This document shows positions 9,161-17,980 of a stretch of DNA of 64,000 nt, piece after piece. The stretch comes from an uncultured Saccharospirillaceae bacterium. Its GTDB lineage: Bacteria; Pseudomonadota; Gammaproteobacteria; Pseudomonadales; Oceanobacteraceae. The notes beneath the pieces are model-generated. The model saw only the letters and a list, made by a program, of their open reading frames with translations, was not told where the DNA came from and made no database searches. The translations under genes were made by a program, and so were the position numbers. The DNA lies in the NCBI GenBank assembly GCA_947503895.1, contig CANNFT010000003.1, positions 62,001-126,000 on the forward strand, read 5' to 3'. Each line of letters starts with the position of its first letter. Within the stretch, counting starts at the first letter, position 1.

Positions 9161-9331
9161 GGGTGTCTCCATAACTTCATTTTGACTTTACAGGCCTTGC
9201 CAACGAGGCCTAATGGTTATTCCAATTTCTGTGCTGTGCTTTTTTGATTTACTCATTAGATCTTCAAAAGCAGGCCTTGACCTTGAATAGACCACTCGGT
9301 CAGAGCTTAGAGAGCCTTTATAAAGATGACC
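9161..9331. mobile_element. Short inverted-repeat element, copy 1
   Basis: A non-coding 171-bp element related to those at 48975-49174 and 59055-59397. The left end reads GGGTGTCTCCATAA; the right end, read inward on the other strand, starts GGTCATCTTTATAAAG. The sequence TTAA flanks both ends (9157-9160 and 9332-9335), a possible 4-bp target duplication. The shared core includes ATCTTCAAAAGCA, GCCTTGA and GGTCAGAGCTTA. The ends have diverged, so this copy is probably old. It supplies the stop codon of the ybaN-like gene and overlaps the longest start option of the isochorismatase gene. Confidence 0.65.
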
Positions 9332-9716
9332 TTAATGTTGGCTGGCGAATTAAATATAGGGTGACGCAGGCGGCAATGACAAACAGCATCACTTTTAACC
9401 ACACTAATTGCACGAAAAATAATGCGGACGTTGTGATGGTAGTCCAGATCATGATGATGGCGACCCACTTGGCGCGTTTTGGTATGCCTTTCCCATTGAG
9501 GTAATGCAGTATGTAGCGGCCCAATTTAGGGTGTGAGACTAACCACTGGTAAAACTTAGGGGATGAGCGCGCAAAGCAGGCTGCTGCGAGCAGCAGAAAC
9601 GGTGTGGTGGGGAGGACTGGCAGGAAGATTCCGAGTGTACCCAGTAGTACGCTGGCCCAGCCAATGGCGTTTAGTAAGTACTTGCGAGACGTATGAATAT
9701 GGCGCTTTATGCTCAT
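9318..9716 (-). CDS. YbaN/DUF454 family inner-membrane protein
   Basis: A 132-residue membrane protein with the family core GTLGIFLPVLPTTPFLLLAA (about residues 25-44), then FARSSPKFYQWL and two more hydrophobic segments near 85-125. Function of the family is unknown. The last three codons and the stop lie inside the inverted-repeat element at 9161-9331, so the C-terminal tail (RSSL) is probably not ancestral. It heads a minus-strand set with the isochorismatase and acetyltransferase genes, though the element separates them. Confidence 0.82.
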   Translation of the reverse strand: MSIKRHIHTSRKYLLNAIGWASVLLGTLGIFLPVLPTTPFLLLAAACFARSSPKFYQWLVSHPKLGRYILHYLNGKGIPKRAKWVAIIMIWTTITTSALFFVQLVWLKVMLFVIAACVTLYLIRQPTLRSSL

Positions 9717-9947
9717 GTTACTCCTTCCGAGGAACCACCACTGCTTTGCGTATCGTTATTGGCCGGTAGCTTGAATCTGCTGCTGTCAAAGCCATAAGCG
9801 GCCAGATTAGCCCACTCTGGCCAGCGCTGCAATCCATGACAACGTGAGATATTGCCCACATATGAATATTTGACCGAAAGGCGCTGAGAATTGAATCTTG
9901 CACTACACTGATGAGTGGAAATGGACGCTTATTGGGAGAGCACGATT

Positions 9948-10250
9948 GTGTCGAATGTAACAGTGAAGCAAGACGGTGATCAGGTCGAAATAACGATTAA
10001 TGGGCGTTTCGATTTTAATATCCTTCAGGAATTTCGGAATGCTTATGCAGAGGCAACTGCGCCCGGACTGATGTACTCCATAGATTTGGCGCAAACTGAG
10101 TACATTGATAGCTCTGCCCTTGGAATGCTGCTGAATATGAAAAACCATTTAGGCGTGGATGATAACTCCATCACTATTAAAAATTGCCAACCTAACTTAA
10201 TGAAAATTTTTACGATCGCGCATTTCGATAAAAAATTTAACTTCAATTAA
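9948..10250 (+). CDS. STAS-domain anti-sigma factor antagonist
   Basis: A 100-residue single STAS domain. The conserved phosphoacceptor region is EYIDSSALGML, in which one of the two Ser residues would be phosphorylated by a partner kinase. I chose GTG 9948 because GGGAGAG (9934-9940) lies seven bases upstream and the product then has the usual length; in-frame GTG 9915 and ATG 9921 lack such a site. It lies 14 bases before a REC-PP2C-HATPase gene, giving a two-gene partner-switching module like HsbA/HsbR of Pseudomonas. The final target is not encoded nearby. Confidence 0.87.
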   Translation: MSNVTVKQDGDQVEITINGRFDFNILQEFRNAYAEATAPGLMYSIDLAQTEYIDSSALGMLLNMKNHLGVDDNSITIKNCQPNLMKIFTIAHFDKKFNFN

Positions 10251-10264
10251 TTTAGGCCGTTAAT

Positions 10265-11947
10265 GTGCAATTTTTAGTCGTTGATGACCAATCCACAAAT
10301 CGCGCAATTCTTAAATGGTTGCTCGAAGAAGATGGTCACGAAGTGATTGAAGCGGTAGATGGTGCTGAAGCCGTCGCAGCCTATGAGCGTAACAGTGAGT
10401 GTGATGTCATTCTAATGGATGTCATGATGCCTGTTATGGACGGTATCGAAGCCACAAGGCAAATTAAGAACAGAGTGTCAGGCGATGTGTATATACCCGT
10501 CATTTTTCTGACGGCGCTAGATGATGATGAGGCATTAAGTAAGTGCTTAGCCAGTGGCGGCGATGACTTTCTTTCAAAGCCCTATAATGAAGCGGTTTTG
10601 AAAGCAAAGATCGCGGCTCATGTACGCATCCGCGAACTCACGAAACAACTGGCCATCCAAAACAAAGCGCTCACTCTTCACAACAGTCGATGGCAGCGCG
10701 AACAAAATATTGTACAGCATATTTTTACAACAGCGCTCCAACATAACTTAAGTGAGTGTGGCAGTCTTAAGAGTTATGTCTCACCGGCTTCAACATTTAA
10801 TGGCGATATTTTGTTGTCTGCCCCCAGTGCCAGCGGCGGCTTGTACGTATTTTTGGGTGATTTTACTGGGCATGGACTCGGTGCATCTATAGGCACACTG
10901 CCCATCGCACATTCATTTGAGCAATTGACTCGACGACATATGTCTGTCGGTGAAATAGCGTTCGAATTTAACCGCATGCTGAATATTATGTTGCCCGATT
11001 ACATGTTCTGCGCTGCCACCATTTTGGAACTCAGCTCAAAGGGAGACAGTATTCAAATTTGGATTGGCGGCCTGCCGGATGGTTACTTAATTGCTGCAGA
11101 TGGGTCACTAAAAGATACGATAAAATCTCAAAATATGCCCTTAGGTATTGAGCGAGATAGCGATTTCAAAAAGGGCTTCGAAGTAAAAAACTTGGCTAAA
11201 GGTGAGCGGGTGCTGTTTTTTACGGATGGCCTGGACGAAGCTGAAAATCCAGAGGGCGAGTTTTTCACAGAAGAGCGTATCCGAGACTGCTTCCATCCGG
11301 GATGTGAAAATTCTTTACAATGTGTGCTCAGTCGCTTGAAGGAATTTACGCAGGATGCAGAGCAAAGAGACGATATTTCCATTGTCGAAGTGAGCAGTGG
11401 CGAGGTACAGCTCGCCCGTCAGGATTCGAATAGCATCAAACCACCCGTTGCACTGAATTGGGAACTGCACACACGTTTAACGGCAGAAGAGATCAAAACC
11501 ACGCAACCGGTTGAAGAAATCATGTCCATACTCGGCGCGCAAACGATCCTGAGGCCAAATAAAGATGTCATTGGATTGTTGCTGGCAGAAATTTATTCAA
11601 ATGCATTAGAGCATGGAATATTAGGGCTTTCCTCAAAACTCAAAAAATCGGAAGACGGTTTTATGGAGTATTATCAAGAGCGCCAGAATCGATTAGATAA
11701 ATTAAACGAAGCGACCATTGATATTCAAATTGCCATTATGGATAAAGGTCAGAAGGTACTCAACATTCGTATGCAAGATTCTGGTAAGGGATTCGAACAC
11801 AGTGATATTTTAAATTCAGATCAAGATGACAGCTTTGGTCGCGGCATTACTTTATTAAAACGTGTATGCAGTCGAGTTGACTATTTAGAAGGAGGCTGTT
11901 GTATCGATTTAGATTTCCCAATTGATCAAACTGCGCATCTTGCGTAG
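10265..11947 (+). CDS. Response regulator with PP2C phosphatase and HATPase domains
   Basis: A 560-residue three-domain regulator. The receiver (1-120) has D7/D8, phosphoacceptor D52, T83 and K105. A SpoIIE-like PP2C phosphatase (about 170-375) has metal-binding candidates D181, D199 in GDFTGHG, and D321 in FFTDGLDEAE. A C-terminal HATPase of RsbW/SpoIIAB type (about 400-560) has the N-box Asn446 in YSNALEHG, G1 DSGKGF at 505-510, and GRGI at 525-528. One protein can thus both phosphorylate and dephosphorylate the STAS partner, with the switch set by receiver phosphorylation. It starts with GTG. This matches HsbR-type proteins; no sigma or anti-sigma gene is adjacent. Confidence 0.9.
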   Translation: MQFLVVDDQSTNRAILKWLLEEDGHEVIEAVDGAEAVAAYERNSECDVILMDVMMPVMDGIEATRQIKNRVSGDVYIPVIFLTALDDDEALSKCLASGGDDFLSKPYNEAVLKAKIAAHVRIRELTKQLAIQNKALTLHNSRWQREQNIVQHIFTTALQHNLSECGSLKSYVSPASTFNGDILLSAPSASGGLYVFLGDFTGHGLGASIGTLPIAHSFEQLTRRHMSVGEIAFEFNRMLNIMLPDYMFCAATILELSSKGDSIQIWIGGLPDGYLIAADGSLKDTIKSQNMPLGIERDSDFKKGFEVKNLAKGERVLFFTDGLDEAENPEGEFFTEERIRDCFHPGCENSLQCVLSRLKEFTQDAEQRDDISIVEVSSGEVQLARQDSNSIKPPVALNWELHTRLTAEEIKTTQPVEEIMSILGAQTILRPNKDVIGLLLAEIYSNALEHGILGLSSKLKKSEDGFMEYYQERQNRLDKLNEATIDIQIAIMDKGQKVLNIRMQDSGKGFEHSDILNSDQDDSFGRGITLLKRVCSRVDYLEGGCCIDLDFPIDQTAHLA

Positions 11948-11969
11948 TGCGTCGGTTATTCTAACGCTT

Positions 11970-12005
11970 AAAAAGGCATTGTAATCATTAACAATGCCTT
12001 TTTTC
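11970..12005. terminator. Bidirectional terminator
   Basis: AAAAAGGCATTGT pairs with ACAATGCCTTTTT across an eight-base loop, with T and A runs on both sides. It can end both the partner-switching operon (+) and the UPF0149 gene (-). Confidence 0.85.
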
Positions 12006-12036
12006 ATGCCTCTGATTTATAGAGGTGCTCTTAAGG

Positions 12037-12612
12037 CTATTCAGTGCTGTGGTAATGAAGGAATAAATCTATGACTGCATCTGGAATTGCTTCACAGACT
12101 TGTGCAGAAAGGCGGTCATCTTCGTCAATTTCTGCGAAGGCATCATCTTCAGCGTGTAATCCGCTGGCGTACAAAATTGGAAACAGCACTTCGGCGACCG
12201 TATTTTCATCTTTGCTGTACCACAAATCTGTTTGCACCATCGACAACAACATAAACCCGACTGCCCAGTTTTCGAGCGGGGCTGCTTCGTTATCTTCGTC
12301 TGCTTCTACGTTTAAATCGCAAGGTACAGGAAACGGTTGTCCAGATTCAATCAGCTCAGTGACTTCGTTTTGCAGTAGTTGAATGAGGTTTTCAATTTCC
12401 TTTTGTTGTGCAGCATCCTTCCATTTTGCATGGCCATCAAACAAGACCTGCAACAGTTGATCTTGACTGAGTGGTTCCAGCGTTACTACGTTGGCGGTTA
12501 GCAGTCCGTGAAGTGCAAAAAAATCTAGGCCATCAGACATTTCAGCGTGATCTTCAAGAAAGATCGCCAAGGTTTCTAGCTGATCTTCATTTAAAGCCGG
12601 TACAGTACTCAT
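12037..12612 (-). CDS. UPF0149 (YecA/YgfB-like) protein
   Basis: A 191-residue acidic cytoplasmic protein. The pattern of an N-terminal LEDHAEMSDGLDFFALHGLL helix followed by a central NWAVGFM segment (about residues 122-128) is typical of UPF0149 proteins. Usual length for the family. Function is poorly defined. It is divergent from the LysR gene, with 133 bases between the start codons, and shares a terminator with the operon to its left. Confidence 0.75.
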   Translation of the reverse strand: MSTVPALNEDQLETLAIFLEDHAEMSDGLDFFALHGLLTANVVTLEPLSQDQLLQVLFDGHAKWKDAAQQKEIENLIQLLQNEVTELIESGQPFPVPCDLNVEADEDNEAAPLENWAVGFMLLSMVQTDLWYSKDENTVAEVLFPILYASGLHAEDDAFAEIDEDDRLSAQVCEAIPDAVIDLFLHYHSTE

Positions 12613-12745
12613 TCGGATTCCACTTGTTTGCGTAGGGGGGCTGAATTATGCTGGCATTGTAACAGCTGAAGTAGATATTTCATCTGGCATAACGTCCCGA
12701 GATGCGCTTCAACCGCCCAATAATTGAAAAGTGTAGAACAATTTC

Positions 12746-13702
12746 ATGCGTGGACCTAGAGTGACCTTAGAGCAATGGCGAACCCTGCAGGCTGTGGTTG
12801 ACAGTGGCGGGTTTGCCCAAGCTGCCGAAGCCTTGCATAAAAGCCAGTCTTCGATCAGCTATTCGGTCGGTAAACTTCAAGAACAATTAGGCATGGAATT
12901 ATTGTCCATAGAAGGCCGCCGCGCCGTACTCACACCGGCGGGAGAGGCCTTGCTCCAGCGGGCGCGACACCTTATTGACCATGCCATGTCACTCGAACAG
13001 GTAGCCTCTGGGCTACAGCAGGGTTGGGAGGCTGAAATCGGTATCGCTGTGGATGCTGCCTTTCCGATGTCAGTGCTCATCAGTGCTTTTAAACGCTTTT
13101 TGCCTGAAAGCCAAGGCACTCGCTTAATGTTGAGAGAAGAAGTCCTCTCGGGCGCATCCGAGGCTTTAATCGAACGTAAAGTAGAGCTGGCCATCTCTCC
13201 TTGGGTGCCGCCAGGTTTCATGGGCGAAAAGTTAATCGATATTCACTTTGTTGCCGTTGCGAGCCTTGAGCACCCTTTAAATCAGTTGGGTCGTAAAGTC
13301 ACAGGCACGGATATGTGCCAAGAGATGCAGTTGGTCATTCGAGACTCCGCCATTAAGCAAAATAGAGATTCCGGTTGGTTGGGGTCTGAGCAACGATGGA
13401 CGGTGACCAGTTTAGAAAGCGCCAAACACTTAATCGTGAATGGTTTAGGGTTTGGCTGGTTACCCAACCATGAAGCTTATGATCTGATTCAGCAGGGTGT
13501 GATTAAACCGTTGGATTTAGATGTCGAGTATGACAAGCATGGTACGCTTTACTTAATCTATGCTCAAAAAGAAACCAGCGGTCCAGCGACTCAATTGCTG
13601 GCAAACGAAGTGAAAAAGGCCGCCGCTGAGTACACTTTAACCCAACCTACCGCCTCAGAACTCTGCCGTAAAAAAGCCAGCCAAACCTTAAAACAATCCT
13701 AA
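12746..13702 (+). CDS. LysR-family transcriptional regulator
   Basis: A 318-residue LTTR. The winged helix-turn-helix covers residues 1-65, with FAQAAEALHKSQSSISYSVGKLQEQLG as recognition region (about 25-51). The effector domain runs from about 95 to 300. No operon partner is on the same strand; the nearest divergent gene encodes the UPF0149 protein. The ligand and targets cannot be inferred. Confidence 0.9.
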   Translation: MRGPRVTLEQWRTLQAVVDSGGFAQAAEALHKSQSSISYSVGKLQEQLGMELLSIEGRRAVLTPAGEALLQRARHLIDHAMSLEQVASGLQQGWEAEIGIAVDAAFPMSVLISAFKRFLPESQGTRLMLREEVLSGASEALIERKVELAISPWVPPGFMGEKLIDIHFVAVASLEHPLNQLGRKVTGTDMCQEMQLVIRDSAIKQNRDSGWLGSEQRWTVTSLESAKHLIVNGLGFGWLPNHEAYDLIQQGVIKPLDLDVEYDKHGTLYLIYAQKETSGPATQLLANEVKKAAAEYTLTQPTASELCRKKASQTLKQS

Positions 13703-13834
13703 TGTAAGCATGGTGATCTAATGGTTTAAGTGTGAGCCTTTTCGTACCCAAGTTAGAGCAGTAAGGCAATACCACTCTTCAGTGGCCGGTTGAGAAAGGT
13801 GCTGGCTGCTCGGTTTCTTCATCCACCATCGTTG

Positions 13835-14962
13835 TTACGGGCTTTCGAACGTGAGCCAAGGTTGTGAATACCAATAATAATACGGTGATTGTTTACTGGG
13901 CGCTGTGCAATTGTACCGAGACCGGCCCATGGGCAGCGCAACTTCACTCTGGGCCGTTATGTGAATGATGTTTTTCGATTGCATCAAGTGCTTAGGTGTA
14001 TTGTCGCCTTTTTCCACTGTGGTGGGGATCGGTGAACCCATAAAATAACATTGAATCTGACGGGCATAAAAATCGCTATTCCCCTTTATTGCCAACGACA
14101 AAAGGGGGGCAGAAGTTTGTTTCTTAACGTGCGACCTTTTGGTTAACGTTTCTTCGATGGTAAATGGCAGCGTATAAAGTTTGGTTTTAATGGTATTGAT
14201 ATTGGAGTAGATACCGGCGGCGGGGTAGCGCGGAAGAGCAAGGAAGTCGCTGGTTTCACCAATAGGCCCAGAATGCTGACCAAATGCGATGTACCCTAGA
14301 GATTTCACTAATGTTTTAAGTGCATGATTATACTCCCCATACGGATACGCCAATATTTTCTCTATCTCACCTAGCTCTTCTTTTAGTCGTTTTTGCGCGT
14401 GAACAATATTGTCTGATACGCGTTTTTCCCACTGCTCATCAGACTCATTGTGTAATCGGTCCAACATATGCAGATGGTCATAACTGTGGTTCGCAATCGT
14501 GGCACCGGCTGATTGCATTTCTCGTACTTGATCCCAAGTGAGTGATTCTCCCCATTTGTCATCTAAGGGTTTGGGTGAAATAAAAACAGTAAAGGGAAAA
14601 TTTCGTTTTTTAAGCAATGGGAACGCATTTTGATAAATAGATAGGTATCCATCATCAAAAGTAATGGCAACGGTTTTCGCAGGCAGAGGTTGATTAGATT
14701 TTAGTTTATCTAAGATCCAAGGTAATGGCTTAACGTTAAAGCCTTCTGATTCAATAAGCGACAAATGCGCTTCAAAATGTTCCGGTGAGATACTGGTTGA
14801 TTGTGGGGTTGTGGTATCTACATGGTGATATTGTAAAACCACGGCGTGGCTGGGTAAATTGTTCGCTCGAGCAGAATGGGTGAATATGAAAAACTGTAGC
14901 AGCAACAATGCTACGGTAATTAATAAGATTGTAAACTCAGACAACTTAAAATGAGTTTTCAT
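13835..14962 (-). CDS. Membrane-anchored polysaccharide deacetylase
   Basis: A 375-residue NodB-fold (CE4) protein. An N-terminal hydrophobic segment (residues 10-30) is a signal or anchor. Catalytic and metal-binding residues are visible: D103/D104 in TFDDG, H159 and H163 in NHSYDH, and YPYGEYN further on. It should act on an acetylated glycan in the periplasm or at the surface. The C-terminal part (about 275-375) with several Cys and a PYYYWYSQPW stretch is outside the family core. ATG 14962 is preferred because it starts 8 bases after the DnaJ-related gene and directly precedes the signal segment; an in-frame ATG at 15001 overlaps that gene. Confidence 0.85.
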   Translation of the reverse strand: MKTHFKLSEFTILLITVALLLLQFFIFTHSARANNLPSHAVVLQYHHVDTTTPQSTSISPEHFEAHLSLIESEGFNVKPLPWILDKLKSNQPLPAKTVAITFDDGYLSIYQNAFPLLKKRNFPFTVFISPKPLDDKWGESLTWDQVREMQSAGATIANHSYDHLHMLDRLHNESDEQWEKRVSDNIVHAQKRLKEELGEIEKILAYPYGEYNHALKTLVKSLGYIAFGQHSGPIGETSDFLALPRYPAAGIYSNINTIKTKLYTLPFTIEETLTKRSHVKKQTSAPLLSLAIKGNSDFYARQIQCYFMGSPIPTTVEKGDNTPKHLMQSKNIIHITAQSEVALPMGRSRYNCTAPSKQSPYYYWYSQPWLTFESP

Positions 14963-14970
14963 AGTTGTGA

Positions 14971-15612
14971 CTAACCTGCTGAATAATAAGTCTCTAAGCA
15001 CTGCATGGCTTGATTGATGGAAACCAGTGCGTCGGGTTGACCGCCACGGTCTGGGTGATGCTTCATCGCAAGGCGGCGATATTGCTTTTTAATGGTGGTG
15101 AAGTCAACGGGTGGGCTCAACTCCAGCACTTTCAATGCCTGATTTTTTTCTGAAGGGTTTAAGTATTCCTGCCAAAATTGTGTTAACAATTTTTCTACAT
15201 CATGAGTGGTGGTATTGTTTAAGTGATGTAGATCCAAATAGAAGTCGGCAAGCGGGTCAGCCTGCTCCGTCACCGTAGATGTGTCGTGCGGCTTCGAATT
15301 CGTTTGCATGAATAAATCCGTTTTTGGCGAGAGCGAAATCGCCATGGTTGAAATGCACAAGTCATAATGTGATTGAACATCCGGCGACCTTTGGAGTTTA
15401 TAAAGGCAATGGAACACTAAAAAATGACAACGAAACAGTGATAACGGTGTTCGCAATACGTGGTCAGGTAGGTGGCCAGCGGATTGTAAAAATTTAATGA
15501 TGTCGTGTTCTTTAGATTTTGGATTTTTTTTCAAAAATTCCAAAATAAAAGGACTTAGGTCAAAATTAAACACACTCAATACTCTATGTTGCCCAAGGCT
15601 TTCCAAGCCCAT
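14971..15612 (-). CDS. DnaJ-related protein with C-terminal J domain
   Basis: A 213-residue protein with a J domain at its C-terminal end (about 157-213) and the HPD tripeptide at 186-188, needed to stimulate DnaK ATPase. The N-terminal part (about 10-130) matches the layout of the DnaJ-related N-terminal domain known in gammaproteobacteria (SPFILEFLKKNPKSKEHDI). It lacks the Gly/Phe and zinc-finger regions of DnaJ, so it is a specialised co-chaperone. It lies 8 bases upstream of the polysaccharide deacetylase gene. Confidence 0.83.
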   Translation of the reverse strand: MGLESLGQHRVLSVFNFDLSPFILEFLKKNPKSKEHDIIKFLQSAGHLPDHVLRTPLSLFRCHFLVFHCLYKLQRSPDVQSHYDLCISTMAISLSPKTDLFMQTNSKPHDTSTVTEQADPLADFYLDLHHLNNTTTHDVEKLLTQFWQEYLNPSEKNQALKVLELSPPVDFTTIKKQYRRLAMKHHPDRGGQPDALVSINQAMQCLETYYSAG

Positions 15613-15762
15613 CGGGTGGCGGGGTGGTGACGTACCACCGTGTTTTCCGTTCTAACCTACGATTATAGATGCTAGATTCAATATTGGCCCCCCTTCATCG
15701 TGGGCTGCACAATTAGTGGATTGCAAAATGGTCGGCCAACCCTGTGCGTGCTGATCTACACC

Positions 15763-16242
15763 TTAGGTGTGATCGTAACGAATAGACAATATGCACCAGT
15801 CTTGCATGCCATTTGGCGTTTGAACGCTAATCTCATCGCCAATCTCTTTTGACAGTAATGCTCTTGCCATTGGACTGTCGATGGATATTTTATCGGCTTG
15901 TGCATCTATTTCTTCCGGCCCAACTATTTGAAACTGCTTTTGCTCTTCATCATCATTTTCAACTGTGACAGATGCACCAAAATAGACCTTGCCTTCTTGC
16001 TCAGGCGAATAATGCACGACGGTTAAGGTTTCGATGCACTTGCTTAAATGTCGAACACGGCTGTCTATTTGGCGCAAAATTCGCTTATTTTCTTTGTAGT
16101 CGGCATTCTCGGAACGGTCACCTAAGCTTGCAGCCCACGTCACTTTTTGGGTGATTTCAGGTCGGTAGACTTTCCAAAGATGATTCAGCTCATCTTTCAG
16201 TTTTTGGTAGCCTTTTGCAGTAATCAGTTTGGTCTTGGACAA
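15763..16242 (-). CDS. greB: Transcription elongation factor GreB
   Basis: A 159-residue Gre factor. The N-terminal coiled coil carries the acidic tip in LGDRSENADY (about residues 40-49), which enters the RNA polymerase secondary channel and supports transcript cleavage. The C-terminal FKBP-like domain has IDSPMARALLSKEIGDE. Length and the YKENKRILRQIDSRVRHL segment favour GreB over GreA. It is transcribed alone on the minus strand, 150 bases before the DnaJ-related gene. Confidence 0.92.
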   Translation of the reverse strand: MSKTKLITAKGYQKLKDELNHLWKVYRPEITQKVTWAASLGDRSENADYKENKRILRQIDSRVRHLSKCIETLTVVHYSPEQEGKVYFGASVTVENDDEEQKQFQIVGPEEIDAQADKISIDSPMARALLSKEIGDEISVQTPNGMQDWCILSIRYDHT

Positions 16243-16381
16243 TGCACAAACCTTAATGTCGGATTTAGACTCTATCTACGCCTAGGGTAATCAATTTAGC
16301 GGCTTATTAGAATGCTGATAGGGTGAATGTAGCCATCAATGGCTGAACACACAGCTGCTATACTGACGGTAGGATTGTGCC

Positions 16382-16900
16382 ATGGGAAGCGTTATGGAGC
16401 CAAACACCGCAAGGAAGGCCATCGCTCGTCATACATATTCATTCTTTAATGGAGCCCTGTGCTGCCTCCTAAGCTGGCTAATGGCCGTTCCCCTAGTGTG
16501 GGCGGTGGAAACTGCGCCGACCCTGTCTCGTAAAACGCCTGCGTCCAATCCGGTGTTTAAACTGGCGCCCGAAATTTATGATGTTAAGGGCATGGGCAAC
16601 TGGACCAGTGGAAACCAATCTGGCCAAATTAGATTGGTCATTACACGAACCAACCGTCGAGACGAAGTGTACCTACAGTGGGTATCTTGGGATGACTTTG
16701 GCCCCAAGGCTCTGATCACATCTGTACCCGTAGACGAAATCAATCTAGAAGCGCCATATAAAACCCTTTATATCCGTAAAGAAACCGTTCGCAATGAACA
16801 TTCTATTTCATTGGGTCTAGAGGATCGTCATACGAAACAAATATTTAAGGCCACGATTAAAACGTTCGGAATTGGTAAATATGATTGTAAAATTCACTAG
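16382..16900 (+). CDS. Uncharacterised secreted protein
   Basis: A 172-residue protein with a hydrophobic N-terminal segment (about 22-42, ending LVWAVET), consistent with a signal peptide on a long n-region. The mature part is beta-rich, with an IRLVITRTNRRDEVYLQW segment and no motif I recognise. AGGAT lies seven bases before the chosen ATG; an alternative in-frame ATG is at 16397. It is transcribed alone. Confidence 0.6.
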   Translation: MGSVMEPNTARKAIARHTYSFFNGALCCLLSWLMAVPLVWAVETAPTLSRKTPASNPVFKLAPEIYDVKGMGNWTSGNQSGQIRLVITRTNRRDEVYLQWVSWDDFGPKALITSVPVDEINLEAPYKTLYIRKETVRNEHSISLGLEDRHTKQIFKATIKTFGIGKYDCKIH

Positions 16901-17226
16901 CTCATGAACGTGTGAATACACCGGTGGATGATTGCGGTTACATACGCGATTCGGTGGCTTTTTCCCTTCGATGCAAGACGTAGCAATCCGTGGATTGAAT
17001 AGTGTCCTAAAAATTCTCATCATCTGCATTAAAGTAGGTGAAACGTTTAAGCACACAGAAAGCGAGCTGCTGATTAGAACAGTTTTAAGCCGATCTATCG
17101 GTGTACTGTACCTTTCAAACATTGTTCAAGCCCTTTAATGTTTTCAGTCACACGGCTCTGAGTTAGCAGTACGCCTGAACAATTGCCGTGTCATTCACCA
17201 TTTACTGATATTAGATTGAGTCAATC
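16901..17226. other. Intergenic region without clear genes
   Basis: This 326-base stretch holds only short overlapping frames without ribosome sites. I see no strong hairpin with a T-run and no repeat shared with the rest of the window. It should hold the promoter of the racemase gene. Confidence 0.5.
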
Positions 17227-17922
17227 ATGAAGAAAATTGGATTATTAGGGGGCATGAGTTGGGAATCGACGGCCAATTACTATCGACTGATCAACGAAGG
17301 TGTCAAGCAAGCATTGGGTGGTTTGCATTCGGCAAAAATTAACTTAGTGAGTGTGGATTTTGCTGAAATAGAACACTGCCAGATGGAAGGGCGATGGCAG
17401 GATGCGGGTGAATTATTAGCGAATGAAGCGAAGTCAATTGAAACCAGCGGCGCTGAGGGGTTGTTAATTTGTACGAATACCATGCACAAAGTGGCAGAGC
17501 AAATTGAGGACAGTATTAACATTCCGCTTTTGCACATTGCAGACGCCACGGCTGAAGTGTTGATAAAAGATCAGCGTAAAACAGTGGGTCTGCTGGGCAC
17601 TCAATTTACAATGGACGAGCACTTTTATAAGGGGCGTTTGACAGAAAAATTTGGGATAGATGTTATGACGCCTGACCCAGTTCAGAGTGCAGATATCCAC
17701 CGAATTATTTATAACGAATTATGCTTGGGAGAGATCAATGACACGTCAAGAAGCCGATACATTGAGATCATGAAAATGCTCACTGAACGGGGTGCAGAAG
17801 CTATTATTTTGGGTTGCACTGAAATAGCGATGTTGGTTAAACCGATTCACACTGACATACCGTTATACGATACCACTGAAATTCATGCCGCTAAGGCAGT
17901 CGAGTGGGCTTTAACTGAATAG
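17227..17922 (+). CDS. Aspartate/glutamate racemase family protein
   Basis: A 231-residue two-domain racemase. The two catalytic cysteines are present: C82 in LLICTNTMH and C197 in ILGCTEI. The N-terminus GLLGGMSWESTANYYR is the family signature shared with YgeA and aspartate racemases. It probably interconverts L and D forms of an acidic or broad-range amino acid in the cytoplasm. Full family length. An SDR gene follows after 58 bases on the same strand and may be co-transcribed. Confidence 0.88.
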   Translation: MKKIGLLGGMSWESTANYYRLINEGVKQALGGLHSAKINLVSVDFAEIEHCQMEGRWQDAGELLANEAKSIETSGAEGLLICTNTMHKVAEQIEDSINIPLLHIADATAEVLIKDQRKTVGLLGTQFTMDEHFYKGRLTEKFGIDVMTPDPVQSADIHRIIYNELCLGEINDTSRSRYIEIMKMLTERGAEAIILGCTEIAMLVKPIHTDIPLYDTTEIHAAKAVEWALTE

Positions 17923-17980
17923 CCTTTATCTATTATCCTAGGCAAACTCAGTATTAAATTTCATTCTGGAATACATTGAT

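Noticed and set aside
9244-9504. 86-residue plus-strand frame
   Set aside because: It lies over the inserted element and the antisense of the ybaN-like gene and has no ribosome site.
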